Below are positions 1 through 5,786 of a stretch of DNA of 7,681 bases, piece after piece (within the stretch, counting starts at the first letter, position 1; each line of letters starts with the position of its first letter). A model generated the notes under the pieces. It was not told the DNA's origin and searched no databases. It saw nothing but the letters and a program-made list of their open reading frames with translations. The position numbers and the translations under genes were made by a program. Location of the stretch: positions 297-7,977 of the forward strand of contig PMBW01000132.1 in NCBI GenBank assembly GCA_003153075.1, read 5' to 3'. Source of the stretch: Dehalococcoidia bacterium (GTDB taxonomy: Bacteria > Chloroflexota > Dehalococcoidia > Dehalococcoidales > Fen-1064).

Positions 1-96
1 AGTGGTTGCAGAATCGTATTCTTCCAACGCATCATCTGTGACGGCATCTTTCAGAACAACGGCTGTTTTCAGGTCATATGACAGCCCGACCCGCAT
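1..96 (-). CDS. ATP-grasp ligase (D-Ala-D-Ala ligase-like), N-terminal fragment
   Basis: Only the first 32 codons are in the window; the frame runs open off the left edge. The ATG at 96-94 lies two bases after the kamA stop, with AGGAG six bases upstream inside the end of kamA, so the two genes are almost certainly co-transcribed and translationally coupled. The peptide opens MRVGLSYDLK and continues to a segment DDALEEYDSATT. This matches, from memory, the start of D-alanine-D-alanine-ligase-like ATP-grasp proteins, which begin with a short beta strand ending in a YDLK-type turn and then an acidic EYDSPET-like segment. The ATP-binding and catalytic parts are outside the window, so ligase activity is not shown here. 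If the family is right, the enzyme would use ATP to activate a carboxylate and join it to an amine; the KamA product is an obvious candidate partner. The gene call is firm, the family call moderate. Confidence 0.6.
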   Translation of the reverse strand, partial: MRVGLSYDLKTAVVLKDAVTDDALEEYDSATT

Positions 97-98
97 CC

Positions 99-1427
99 TT
101 ATCTCCTCACTACCGGCACCGGAACAGGCACCTGTTCAAAATTATTCTCTGCCGGTATGGATACCGGTATACCTTCGGTTATGAGCTCGGATTGAGCAGT
201 GGAGCTACCGGGATTTCTGAACCTGAAAAGACGCCCCTGATAGTTTTTCAGGATCAGCTCACCCTCGCTCTGCGCGACAACGTAATTAGCCTGCAGCGGC
301 ACCTTACCGCCGCCGAAAGGCAGATCGATGACGAAAGTCGGAATCGCCAGGCCGGAGGTATGTCCGCGTAAGCCTTCCATAATTTTGATACCGGTCTCGA
401 CGGAAGTATGTAAATGTTCTGTGCCCTGTACCTCATCACACTGGAAGAGATAGTAAGGACGCACTTTACTCTTCAGTAAGCCGTGTCCCAGTTTCGTCTG
501 GATTTCCACCGAATCATTGATACCGCGCATTAATACGCATTGATTATTCACCGGCACCCCGGCGCGGACTAAACGGTCGCAAGCGCGCGCCGACTCCGGC
601 GTGATCTCATTGTAATGGTTAAAGTGAGTATTCAGCCAGATCGGGCCGTATTTAGAAAGCATGTTGCATAATTCAGCATCGATACGCTGCGGTAAAACTA
701 CCGGGAACCGGGTACCGATTCTAATAATTTCGACATGCTCGATCGCTCTAACTCTGGAAATGATACTCTCCAGCCGTTCGGTAGATAATGTCAGCGGGTC
801 GCCGCCGGAGATAATAACATCTCTGACTCTGGGGGTATGCCGGATATAGTCCAGCATGGCTTCAATTTCGGTATCGTTACGCACCCAGCCGCCGTTATGC
901 CATTCACGCTTACGCGTGCAGTGACGGCACAACATGGGGCAGATATCTGTTAGAACCATCAGGACACGGTCGGGATAACGGTGCACAAGTCCGGGCACCA
1001 CGGAATCCCTCTTTTCTTCAAGCGGGTCTTCCATACCCATCGAACCCATGCTTATTTCTTCAATAGATGGAATAGCCTGTTTACGAATAGGGTCTTCAGG
1101 ATCATCCAGATTGATCAAAGATAAATAATAAGGCGTGATAGCAAGCGGATATTTTGCGGTCACAAGCTTAAGTTGGGATTGTTCTTTGTCAGATAAAGGT
1201 ATGAAGCGTGACAAATCTTTGACAGAAGTGATTCTGTTGCGGAAATGCCACTTCCAATCGTTCCAGTCTGAAGCTGAAACGTGACGAAAGAGCCTGTTTC
1301 TTCTTGAGGCAAAGCCCGTACTCGGAGGCTCTTCTTCCTTTGCCCCTTTTATGGTAATAGTGCTACTCGGAGGTTCTTCTTCCTCGCTAACCGGGATAGT
1401 TTTAACCGCGATTGCCGATTTGGTCAC
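99..1427 (-). CDS. kamA: KamA-family radical SAM aminomutase (lysine 2,3-aminomutase-like)
   Basis: This cytoplasmic 442-residue enzyme is predicted to move an amino group from C2 to C3 of an amino acid using a 4Fe-4S cluster, S-adenosylmethionine and PLP. The radical SAM motif CPMLCRHC places the cluster cysteines at 163, 167 and 170. The PLP lysine is K375 in PFGGGK. D331 (in QCDEVQG) and D368 (in FVIDLP) sit at the positions of the two aspartates that hold the lysine side-chain amine in Clostridium subterminale lysine 2,3-aminomutase (C125/129/132, D293, D330, K337). All six residues align with one constant offset of 38, so there is no net indel between them. The glutamate 2,3-aminomutase is reported to carry Lys and Asn instead, so lysine is the likelier substrate. 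The extra 38 N-terminal residues are acidic and proline-rich with EEEPPS twice. The start is GTG, supported by AAGGAG ten bases upstream; no ATG occurs before the conserved core. No AblB acetyltransferase is visible, and the next gene is an ATP-grasp ligase. Confidence 0.92.
   Translation of the reverse strand: MTKSAIAVKTIPVSEEEEPPSSTITIKGAKEEEPPSTGFASRRNRLFRHVSASDWNDWKWHFRNRITSVKDLSRFIPLSDKEQSQLKLVTAKYPLAITPYYLSLINLDDPEDPIRKQAIPSIEEISMGSMGMEDPLEEKRDSVVPGLVHRYPDRVLMVLTDICPMLCRHCTRKREWHNGGWVRNDTEIEAMLDYIRHTPRVRDVIISGGDPLTLSTERLESIISRVRAIEHVEIIRIGTRFPVVLPQRIDAELCNMLSKYGPIWLNTHFNHYNEITPESARACDRLVRAGVPVNNQCVLMRGINDSVEIQTKLGHGLLKSKVRPYYLFQCDEVQGTEHLHTSVETGIKIMEGLRGHTSGLAIPTFVIDLPFGGGKVPLQANYVVAQSEGELILKNYQGRLFRFRNPGSSTAQSELITEGIPVSIPAENNFEQVPVPVPVVRR
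102..108 (-). promoter_or_regulatory. Ribosome binding site of the ATP-grasp gene, inside the 3' end of kamA
   Basis: Read on the minus strand, GAGGAGA lies in the last kamA codons with a six-base spacer to the ATG at 96-94. It fixes the start of the partial gene and supports coupling with kamA. Confidence 0.7.
1320..1384. repeat. 20-base direct repeat in the kamA N-terminal extension
   Basis: The plus-strand stretch at 1320-1339 recurs at 1365-1384 with one mismatch (19 of 20), 45 bases apart, which is exactly 15 codons. On the coding strand both copies encode EEEPPS. The sequences after each copy do not match well, so this is either a decayed 45-base tandem duplication or a short repeat spread within a low-complexity linker. 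Confidence 0.7.
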
Positions 1428-1437
1428 TTGCTTTTCA

Positions 1438-1443
1438 CTCCTT
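1438..1443 (-). promoter_or_regulatory. Ribosome binding site of kamA
   Basis: AAGGAG on the minus strand lies ten bases before the GTG at 1427-1425. It selects this GTG as the start and therefore includes the unusual N-terminal extension in the protein. Confidence 0.65.
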
Positions 1444-1512
1444 TTTATAAACTCAAGCTACAGGTGGATCACTTTTTTACTTTTTATCGGCTGTAAATGC
1501 TTATTTAATCAA

Positions 1513-1541
1513 GTAATACCATGTGCCAATTTGCTTGTCAA
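1513..1541 (-). promoter_or_regulatory. Sigma-70-type promoter of kamA
   Basis: On the minus strand there is a perfect -35 TTGACA (1541-1536), a 17-base spacer and a -10 TATTAC (1518-1513, four of six), with TG at the extended -10 position. Transcription would begin near 1506, giving a leader of about 80 bases before the kamA GTG. I see no known riboswitch fold in that leader. Confidence 0.65.
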
Positions 1542-1583
1542 GGGGTTTTAATAATTTTGTCAGAAATATTTTTAGAAGATGGC

Positions 1584-1610
1584 AAAAACTACCCCAAAGT
1601 ACTAGTTTTT
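1584..1610 (-). terminator. Possible weak terminator after the MFS gene
   Basis: AAAAACTA (1584-1591) and TAGTTTTT (1603-1610) form an eight-base perfect inverted repeat with an 11-base loop, starting 12 bases after the MFS stop. On the minus strand the second arm ends in a run of T. The stem is AT-rich, so it would be weak; its symmetry would let it act in both directions. Confidence 0.35.
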
Positions 1611-1621
1611 CCCGAGCCGTT

Positions 1622-2944
1622 TTACCACCAGAAAACTTTAAATAAATAATTCTTCACATTAGCAAGGTTCAACCAGCCGAAGAGCACTTCCCTGAAGCTG
1701 GATTTAGAGACCCGCCGCATTTCGTGGATACGGGAAATGAAAAATACCACGATCACAGCGCGAGCTACTCCGGAAATTAAAAACACAGTGAGCAATTGGT
1801 TCCCAAATAACGCCGGTAGATGGGGCGCGACAGCGCCGCCTAGCAGCGAACCCAGAGCGGCAGCGCCGAACATCATGACATTACTGAGCGCGATGTAGCG
1901 GATGCGATTTTCCGGCGGCGCCGCGTAATAGAGGAAGACGCCGAAGGCCAGCGCAAAACCGCCCCAGGCGAAACCGCCGAGCGCCTGAGCGAAACAGAGA
2001 TAGTAAACATTCGCGCTGAACAACCATAATATCGGTACTACCGGCACAAACAGCGCTGTCGCTTTCAGCACCTGGATCGCGCCGAATTTATCAACCCGTT
2101 TACCCCATAACGGCATAAAGAGCAGGGTAGCCAGTGTGCTAGCGGCGTTAATGATAACATAGGTCACGTAACTGAACTTGAGGTCGCGCAGCATGTAAAC
2201 GGAGAAGAACGGAGACGAGAACATCACCGCGAAATTGATCAGCGCGTTAAAAATAATAAATTTTCCGATGTTCGTGGAGCCGAGCGTCAGGCTCAATTTG
2301 AACAGGCCGGGTTGCTTGACCTTCGGGACAGTAACCTGCGGCTCCACCATTTGCGACAGAAAATATGCGGAGGCGAAACGGGAAAACATCGCGCCGGCAA
2401 AAATAATCGCGAAGGCGAGAAAAATATTACCCGTCAGCACTTGCAGTATGCCGCCCGCAACAAAGGACAGCAGAAATGAGACAAAGTTACCCACCCGGTT
2501 GCGCACCGAGAAATAACGCCCCCTGACCGCGCCGGGAACGATGTCCGCCATCATGTTGTTCCATGGTGCGTTCCCCAGGCTGTCAAAGCCCACCAACAAC
2601 GTGACAAACCCGATCAGCCAGATTACCTGATGGGCATGAAAAAGATATGGGATCAGTAAAACCGGCAGCCACATCAGTCCGTGGAGGAAAGAACCCCAGA
2701 CGATCATGTTTTTGCGGCTGCGTACTTTTTCGGCTAAAACCGGGGATAACAGTTGAGTAAAGACCTGGGCGAGCGAAGGAATACCCGTCAGGAAACCGAT
2801 CTGCGTGGTAGTAGCTTTCATTGCCAACGCAAAGGGGGAGATATAGTTCTGGGTCAGCCCCACCATCGATGCGTAAAATGAAGCATCCAGTACGCTATTT
2901 TTCAGGCTTTTTCTGACCTGAATTTTGTTCAGACCGGACGGCAT
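1622..2944 (-). CDS. Major facilitator superfamily (MFS) transporter, substrate unknown
   Basis: This 440-residue integral membrane protein has the length and about 12 hydrophobic segments expected of an MFS permease, with a hydrophilic central loop around residues 198-215 dividing two halves. The loop after the second helix of the C-terminal half, LWGKRVDKFGAIQVL (279-293), is a recognisable MFS motif A. The matching loop in the N-terminal half (about 65-82, SPVLAEKVRSRKN) lacks the usual aspartate and glycines. PWNNMMADIVPGAVRGRYFSVR (split near 127-148: PWNNMMADIVP, then RGRYFSVR) resembles the conserved loop after helix 4 in one group of bacterial MFS proteins. The start is an ATG with no good Shine-Dalgarno; upstream codons in frame offer no better start. 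The protein ends in two tryptophans. It diverges from the thiamine gene, which makes transport of a thiamine precursor conceivable but unsupported by any residue I can read; drug or sugar efflux is equally possible. Confidence 0.88.
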   Translation of the reverse strand: MPSGLNKIQVRKSLKNSVLDASFYASMVGLTQNYISPFALAMKATTTQIGFLTGIPSLAQVFTQLLSPVLAEKVRSRKNMIVWGSFLHGLMWLPVLLIPYLFHAHQVIWLIGFVTLLVGFDSLGNAPWNNMMADIVPGAVRGRYFSVRNRVGNFVSFLLSFVAGGILQVLTGNIFLAFAIIFAGAMFSRFASAYFLSQMVEPQVTVPKVKQPGLFKLSLTLGSTNIGKFIIFNALINFAVMFSSPFFSVYMLRDLKFSYVTYVIINAASTLATLLFMPLWGKRVDKFGAIQVLKATALFVPVVPILWLFSANVYYLCFAQALGGFAWGGFALAFGVFLYYAAPPENRIRYIALSNVMMFGAAALGSLLGGAVAPHLPALFGNQLLTVFLISGVARAVIVVFFISRIHEMRRVSKSSFREVLFGWLNLANVKNYLFKVFWW

Positions 2945-3025
2945 AGTAGGCTGCTCAGTTGAGTTTGGGATTTGACCGGAGATGGAAGATCACCTGCCTT
3001 GAATATGTGCTGCAATACAATTCTT

Positions 3026-3060
3026 ATTATAAGATATAACCCGCAGGAATTCACGTTCAA
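3026..3060 (-). promoter_or_regulatory. Candidate promoter of the MFS gene
   Basis: The minus strand holds a perfect TATAAT at 3031-3026 with GTGAAT 17 bases upstream (3054-3049, three of six). An alternative is TTGAAC (3060-3055), a 16-base spacer and TATATC (3038-3033). Either would give a leader of roughly 75-85 bases before the MFS ATG. Confidence 0.45.
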
Positions 3061-3184
3061 GAGTTGTGAGTTTTTTGATATTCGCCGGCCCACAGACCGA
3101 GGGTCACAGGTACAAAAAACAGCGGATAAAGATTACGACCGATACCATCTTTTCTTTTTAATTTGTTTTGAATTTAGTATTTCC

Positions 3185-3212
3185 TTGATATTTGATTATT
3201 GATACTTGATTA
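3185..3212. repeat. Two tandem copies of a 14-base AT-rich unit
   Basis: TTGATATTTGATTA (3185-3198) is followed directly by TTGATACTTGATTA (3199-3212), 13 of 14 identical. It lies 34-61 bases upstream of the thi -35 element, a position where an activator or UP-like contact could act, though simple slippage is as likely. Confidence 0.6.
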
Positions 3213-3245
3213 TTTCGCCGACTGCTGATCGCCCTTTATATTTAC

Positions 3246-3274
3246 TTGTCATGTTTCCGCTGCCATGTTAGAAT
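3246..3274 (+). promoter_or_regulatory. Promoter of the thiDE-translin operon
   Basis: TTGTCA (3246-3251, five of six) is separated by 17 bases from TAGAAT (3269-3274, five of six), with TG at the extended -10 position (3266-3267). Transcription would begin near 3281, leaving about 12 bases before the ATG at 3293. The leader is then too short for a riboswitch and has no real Shine-Dalgarno, so the message would be nearly leaderless. Confidence 0.6.
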
Positions 3275-3292
3275 TGACCACGAATAGAAATT

Positions 3293-4375
3293 ATGAGTAC
3301 ACCTGAATCAATCTCGCCGCAAACCCTGCGTATCATCGATGCCAGCGTGAACAGAGCCGCCGAGGGACTCCGTTTTCTGGAAGATACCGCGCGGTTTCTT
3401 TTAAATGATACCGGACTGACAACACAACTGAAAACCATCCGCCATGTCATTATCAGCAGTGACTGGCCTTTTCAAAAGCAATTAATCCAATCCAGAGACG
3501 CGCTAGGAGATGTCGGCGCTCAACTGGAAGTAGAGGGGGGCCGGGATAAAAAGAACCTCGCCTCAGCCATCGTGGCGAATTCGCGCCGTGTACAGGAAGC
3601 CCTGCGGACACTGGAAGAAACCGCTAAAATCGAGGGGGAAACCTTACCCGTCGGTTCTGCACAGTTCCAGCAGGCCCGCTTCGAAATGTATACGATCGAA
3701 AAAAACCTGCTCTCCCGCCTGTTGCGGCAGGATAAAGCAAAACTGATCAAAGGGCTGTATGCCGTTATCGATACCCAATCATTAAAGGGCCGCGCCCATC
3801 TGGAAGTCACCCGGCAAATCATCAAAGGCGGGGCGAAAATAATCCAGCTACGGGATAAAACGACATTGAAAAAGGAACTGCTGGCGATCGCACAGGGGAT
3901 GCAAGACTTGTGTACGGAACAAGACGCGCTGTTTATCATGAACGATAACCTCGATATTGCGCTGGCGGTCAAGGCGGACGGCTTGCACATCGGACAGGAA
4001 GACCTGCCGGTCAGTGTAGCCCGCAAGTTAGCCCCGATGGATATGCTCATCGGCTGCTCTGCTTCTGATGTTCGGGAAGCTCAGCAGGCAGTCACTGACG
4101 GCGCCGATTATCTGGGCGTAGGGGCAATCTTCCCGACACCCAGCAAGGAAAACGCGAATGTTATCGGGCTGGAACCGCTGCGGCAAATCAGGCAAGCGAT
4201 ATCTGTACCGGTTGTCGCCATCGGCGGGATCAATATTAATAACGTAATTGAAGTGAAAAAAGCCGGGGCGGATTCATTTGCCGCGATTGGCGCCCTGCTG
4301 GGAACGGATGCGCCGGAAAAAGCCGCCCGGGCAATAATTAAAAGTTTTGAGGGGAAAAATGGGGAGATTAACTGA
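3293..4375 (+). CDS. thiE: Bifunctional HMP-phosphate kinase (ThiD2) / thiamine-phosphate synthase (ThiE)
   Basis: This cytoplasmic 360-residue fusion makes thiamine phosphate. Residues about 10-145 resemble the ThiD2 domain, a monofunctional kinase turning HMP phosphate into HMP diphosphate. Visible family features are RIIDASVNRAAEGLRFLED (13-31), RDALGDVGAQ (68-77) and NSRRVQEALRTLEETAK (96-112). Residues about 152-350 are a full ThiE TIM barrel that joins HMP diphosphate to thiazole phosphate: QLRDK (185-189) and MNDNLDIAL (216-224) bind pyrimidine diphosphate and metal, followed by ADGLHIGQEDLP (228-239), YLGVGAIFPTPSK (273-285) and VVAIGGIN (307-314). Plain ThiE is only about 210 residues, so the extra length is explained by the fusion. 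The ATG at 3293 lacks a good ribosome site but sits just after a strong promoter. The 3' end overlaps the translin gene by 17 bases. No thiazole-pathway gene is in the window. Confidence 0.93.
   Translation: MSTPESISPQTLRIIDASVNRAAEGLRFLEDTARFLLNDTGLTTQLKTIRHVIISSDWPFQKQLIQSRDALGDVGAQLEVEGGRDKKNLASAIVANSRRVQEALRTLEETAKIEGETLPVGSAQFQQARFEMYTIEKNLLSRLLRQDKAKLIKGLYAVIDTQSLKGRAHLEVTRQIIKGGAKIIQLRDKTTLKKELLAIAQGMQDLCTEQDALFIMNDNLDIALAVKADGLHIGQEDLPVSVARKLAPMDMLIGCSASDVREAQQAVTDGADYLGVGAIFPTPSKENANVIGLEPLRQIRQAISVPVVAIGGININNVIEVKKAGADSFAAIGALLGTDAPEKAARAIIKSFEGKNGEIN
4349..4354 (+). promoter_or_regulatory. Ribosome binding site of the translin gene, inside thiE
   Basis: GAGGGG ends four bases before the ATG at 4359. 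A TTG at 4347 in the same frame would have no ribosome site of its own and would overlap this one, so the ATG is preferred. Confidence 0.5.
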
Positions 4376-4982
4376 GAATTTAGACACGATCACCGACCGG
4401 ATCAGAGAAAGTTTTGAAGCAAAGGATGCCGCCCGCGAAAAGGTGCTGCCGATCTGCCGGGAAGTGATCCGTTTCAGCAGCCTGTCCATCCGCGCTTTAC
4501 ACCGCGAAGAACTGGAAAAATCCCAGGAACTGTTAAATTCCGCCAGAAAGTTACTGGACGAAGCGGAGGATGCGCTGGCAGACGGCATCGACATTCGCAC
4601 CGGGTTTCTGATCGACGCGCAAAAAGAATACGCCGAGGGCTCAATTACCCTGGCATTAGTGAAAGGCAAGCAACCCCCGTCTCCTGAGGAATTGAGAGTC
4701 GACGAAGTAGCCTTTCTGCTGGGATTAGCGGAGGCAGTCGGTGAGCTGCGCCGTTACCTGCTGGATAAAATGCGCACCGGCGACCTCTCCCGCGGCGAAG
4801 AATTTCTTTCGGACATGGACGATATTTACAATGTCCTTGTGACACTGGATTTCCCGGATGCCATTACCCACGGCTTGCGCCGCACCACTGACGCAATGCG
4901 CGGGGTGCTGGAAAAAACCCGCAGCGATTTAACCCTGACCATCCGCCAGAAAGCGCTGGAGGATAGACTCAATATCAAATAG
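4359..4982 (+). CDS. Translin/Trax-family protein
   Basis: This 207-residue, almost entirely helical and highly charged protein resembles translin and its partner Trax, which bind single-stranded nucleic acid and, in the C3PO complex, cut RNA. The N-terminal half (REKVLPICREVIRFSSLSIRALHR, spanning 26-49) matches the first long helix. Residues 86-94 hold DAQKEYAEG, with E90 and E93 spaced as the two metal-binding glutamates of Trax. GLAEAVGELRR (122-132) and the stretch from FPDAITHGLRR (165-175) to TRSDL (187-191) match later conserved segments, and D190 may be the third acidic ligand. These matches are from memory of the family, not an alignment. Archaeal Trax-like proteins form C3PO-like nucleases, so an RNase role is plausible. 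The gene starts inside the end of thiE (17-base overlap) and is co-transcribed with it. Bacterial and archaeal homologues may carry misleading names such as haloacid dehalogenase. Confidence 0.75.
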   Translation: MGRLTENLDTITDRIRESFEAKDAAREKVLPICREVIRFSSLSIRALHREELEKSQELLNSARKLLDEAEDALADGIDIRTGFLIDAQKEYAEGSITLALVKGKQPPSPEELRVDEVAFLLGLAEAVGELRRYLLDKMRTGDLSRGEEFLSDMDDIYNVLVTLDFPDAITHGLRRTTDAMRGVLEKTRSDLTLTIRQKALEDRLNIK

Positions 4983-4988
4983 CCGGGG

Positions 4989-5753
4989 TTACCTGCCGGA
5001 TAGTTTCTGAATTACCGGCAGAGCGTCAACCATGCTGATCGCGTATCCCATACCTTGAACACCGGAAGCCCCGAGAGTAGTGATACCAACTACTTCTCCG
5101 GCCATATTGATGAGCGGGCCTCCGCTGTTGCCCGGATTTATCGGGGCGGTGGTTTCGATCAAATCGTTATAGGTCTGAGTCGCACTATAAGGTACACTGA
5201 CACCTAAACGACTGACGATACCCTGCGTTGCCGTAATACCTTCTCCTAACGGATTGCCTACGGCCAGTACCCAATCTCCGCTGCGGAGTTTGGCAGCATC
5301 CCCTGTTTTCATACTCTGTAGTTGCGTAGCATTGATCTTGATCAGCGCCAGATCAGTCACCGGATCCGTATTGATCACCTGGGCAGGAAACATCTTGCCG
5401 TCAGAGGTGGTCACGGTAATGGTGGTAGCGCCGGTGACTACATGATTATTCGTTACGATCGTGCCGTTCGCATCTAATATCCAACCGGATCCCGCGCCCT
5501 GCTGCTGGACTGTGCGGCGTCCGTTGCCAACAGTAGCGGTAACATTGATCTCCACCACAGATGGTTTGGCCTTATCTATCAGATCGGCAAAACTGGGAAT
5601 GTTTACTACTCCGTTCTGCGTTGTTGAAATGCTGGTTCCATTAACAGTTGAGGTTACAAAAACGGTTTTTGTAGTGCAGGATGTCACAATCATTGTTAAT
5701 GAGAACAACCCAGCTATAACGTAATAGTTAACAAATCCTGGATGCTTTTTCAT
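4989..5753 (-). CDS. HtrA/DegP-type trypsin-like serine protease, lipoprotein, no PDZ domain
   Basis: This 254-residue protein is predicted to be exported and to cleave damaged proteins outside the membrane. It starts with MKKH, then a hydrophobic stretch (about 10-22) and a lipobox VTSC with the acylated cysteine at 26. The chymotrypsin-like domain begins near residue 55: catalytic H104 in VTNNHVVTGA, D134 in PVTDLALIKI and S210 in NPGNSGGPL, with GSGWILD (88-94) and GMGYAIS (234-240) at the expected HtrA positions. The protein stops 14 residues after that last motif, so the PDZ domain usual in DegP/DegS is missing; the stop is clean, with no sign of a broken tail. The ATG at 5753 is chosen over a GTG at 5762 because AGGAGG lies nine bases before the ATG but touches the GTG. 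It follows the universal stress gene by 33 bases, likely in one transcript. Confidence 0.9.
   Translation of the reverse strand: MKKHPGFVNYYVIAGLFSLTMIVTSCTTKTVFVTSTVNGTSISTTQNGVVNIPSFADLIDKAKPSVVEINVTATVGNGRRTVQQQGAGSGWILDANGTIVTNNHVVTGATTITVTTSDGKMFPAQVINTDPVTDLALIKINATQLQSMKTGDAAKLRSGDWVLAVGNPLGEGITATQGIVSRLGVSVPYSATQTYNDLIETTAPINPGNSGGPLINMAGEVVGITTLGASGVQGMGYAISMVDALPVIQKLSGR
4993..5021 (+). terminator. GC-rich inverted repeat just after the translin stop
   Basis: CTGCCGG (4993-4999) and CCGGCAG (5015-5021) can pair over seven bases with a 15-base loop, beginning 11 bases after the translin stop codon. No T-run follows on the plus strand, so it is not a classic intrinsic terminator. It lies within the last codons of the convergent protease gene, where it could also be chance. 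Confidence 0.25.
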
Positions 5754-5762
5754 ACGAATCAC

Positions 5763-5768
5763 CCTCCT
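5763..5768 (-). promoter_or_regulatory. Ribosome binding site of the serine protease gene
   Basis: A perfect AGGAGG (within AAGGAGGG) lies nine bases before the ATG at 5753-5751. It directly abuts an in-frame GTG at 5762, which therefore cannot be the start. Confidence 0.8.
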
Positions 5769-5786
5769 TGGGGATTTTAATTATGA

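Larger units (their letters stand above)
2945..3292. other. Divergent intergenic region between MFS and thiDE genes
   Basis: This 348-base gap carries no convincing gene; the short open frames in it lack family-like sequence and a ribosome site. The left third holds the candidate MFS promoter and the right end holds the thi promoter. The centre is AT-rich with a short tandem repeat at 3185-3212. I looked for a TPP riboswitch upstream of the thi gene and found neither the CTGAGA core nor the second conserved helix. Confidence 0.6.

Noticed and set aside
1428..1512. Lysine riboswitch in the kamA leader
   Set aside because: The leader predicted from the promoter is only about 80 bases, far shorter than that riboswitch, and I see no strong helices; only a five-base TACAG/CTGTA pairing.
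2972..3202. A 76-codon open frame on the plus strand in the divergent gap
   Set aside because: Its product has no family-like pattern, there is no ribosome site, it runs through AT-rich repeats, and it overlaps the likely MFS promoter.
3520..4050. A 176-codon open frame opposite the thi gene
   Set aside because: It is antisense to the conserved ThiD2-ThiE coding region, has no ribosome site, and its serine- and arginine-rich composition is typical of reverse-frame reading.
4347..4358. TTG at 4347 as the translin start
   Set aside because: It would overlap the GAGGGG ribosome site that serves the ATG at 4359 and adds only four residues with no family support.
5754..5762. GTG at 5762 as the protease start
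   Set aside because: The AGGAGG site directly abuts it with no spacer, while the ATG at 5753 has an ideal nine-base spacer.
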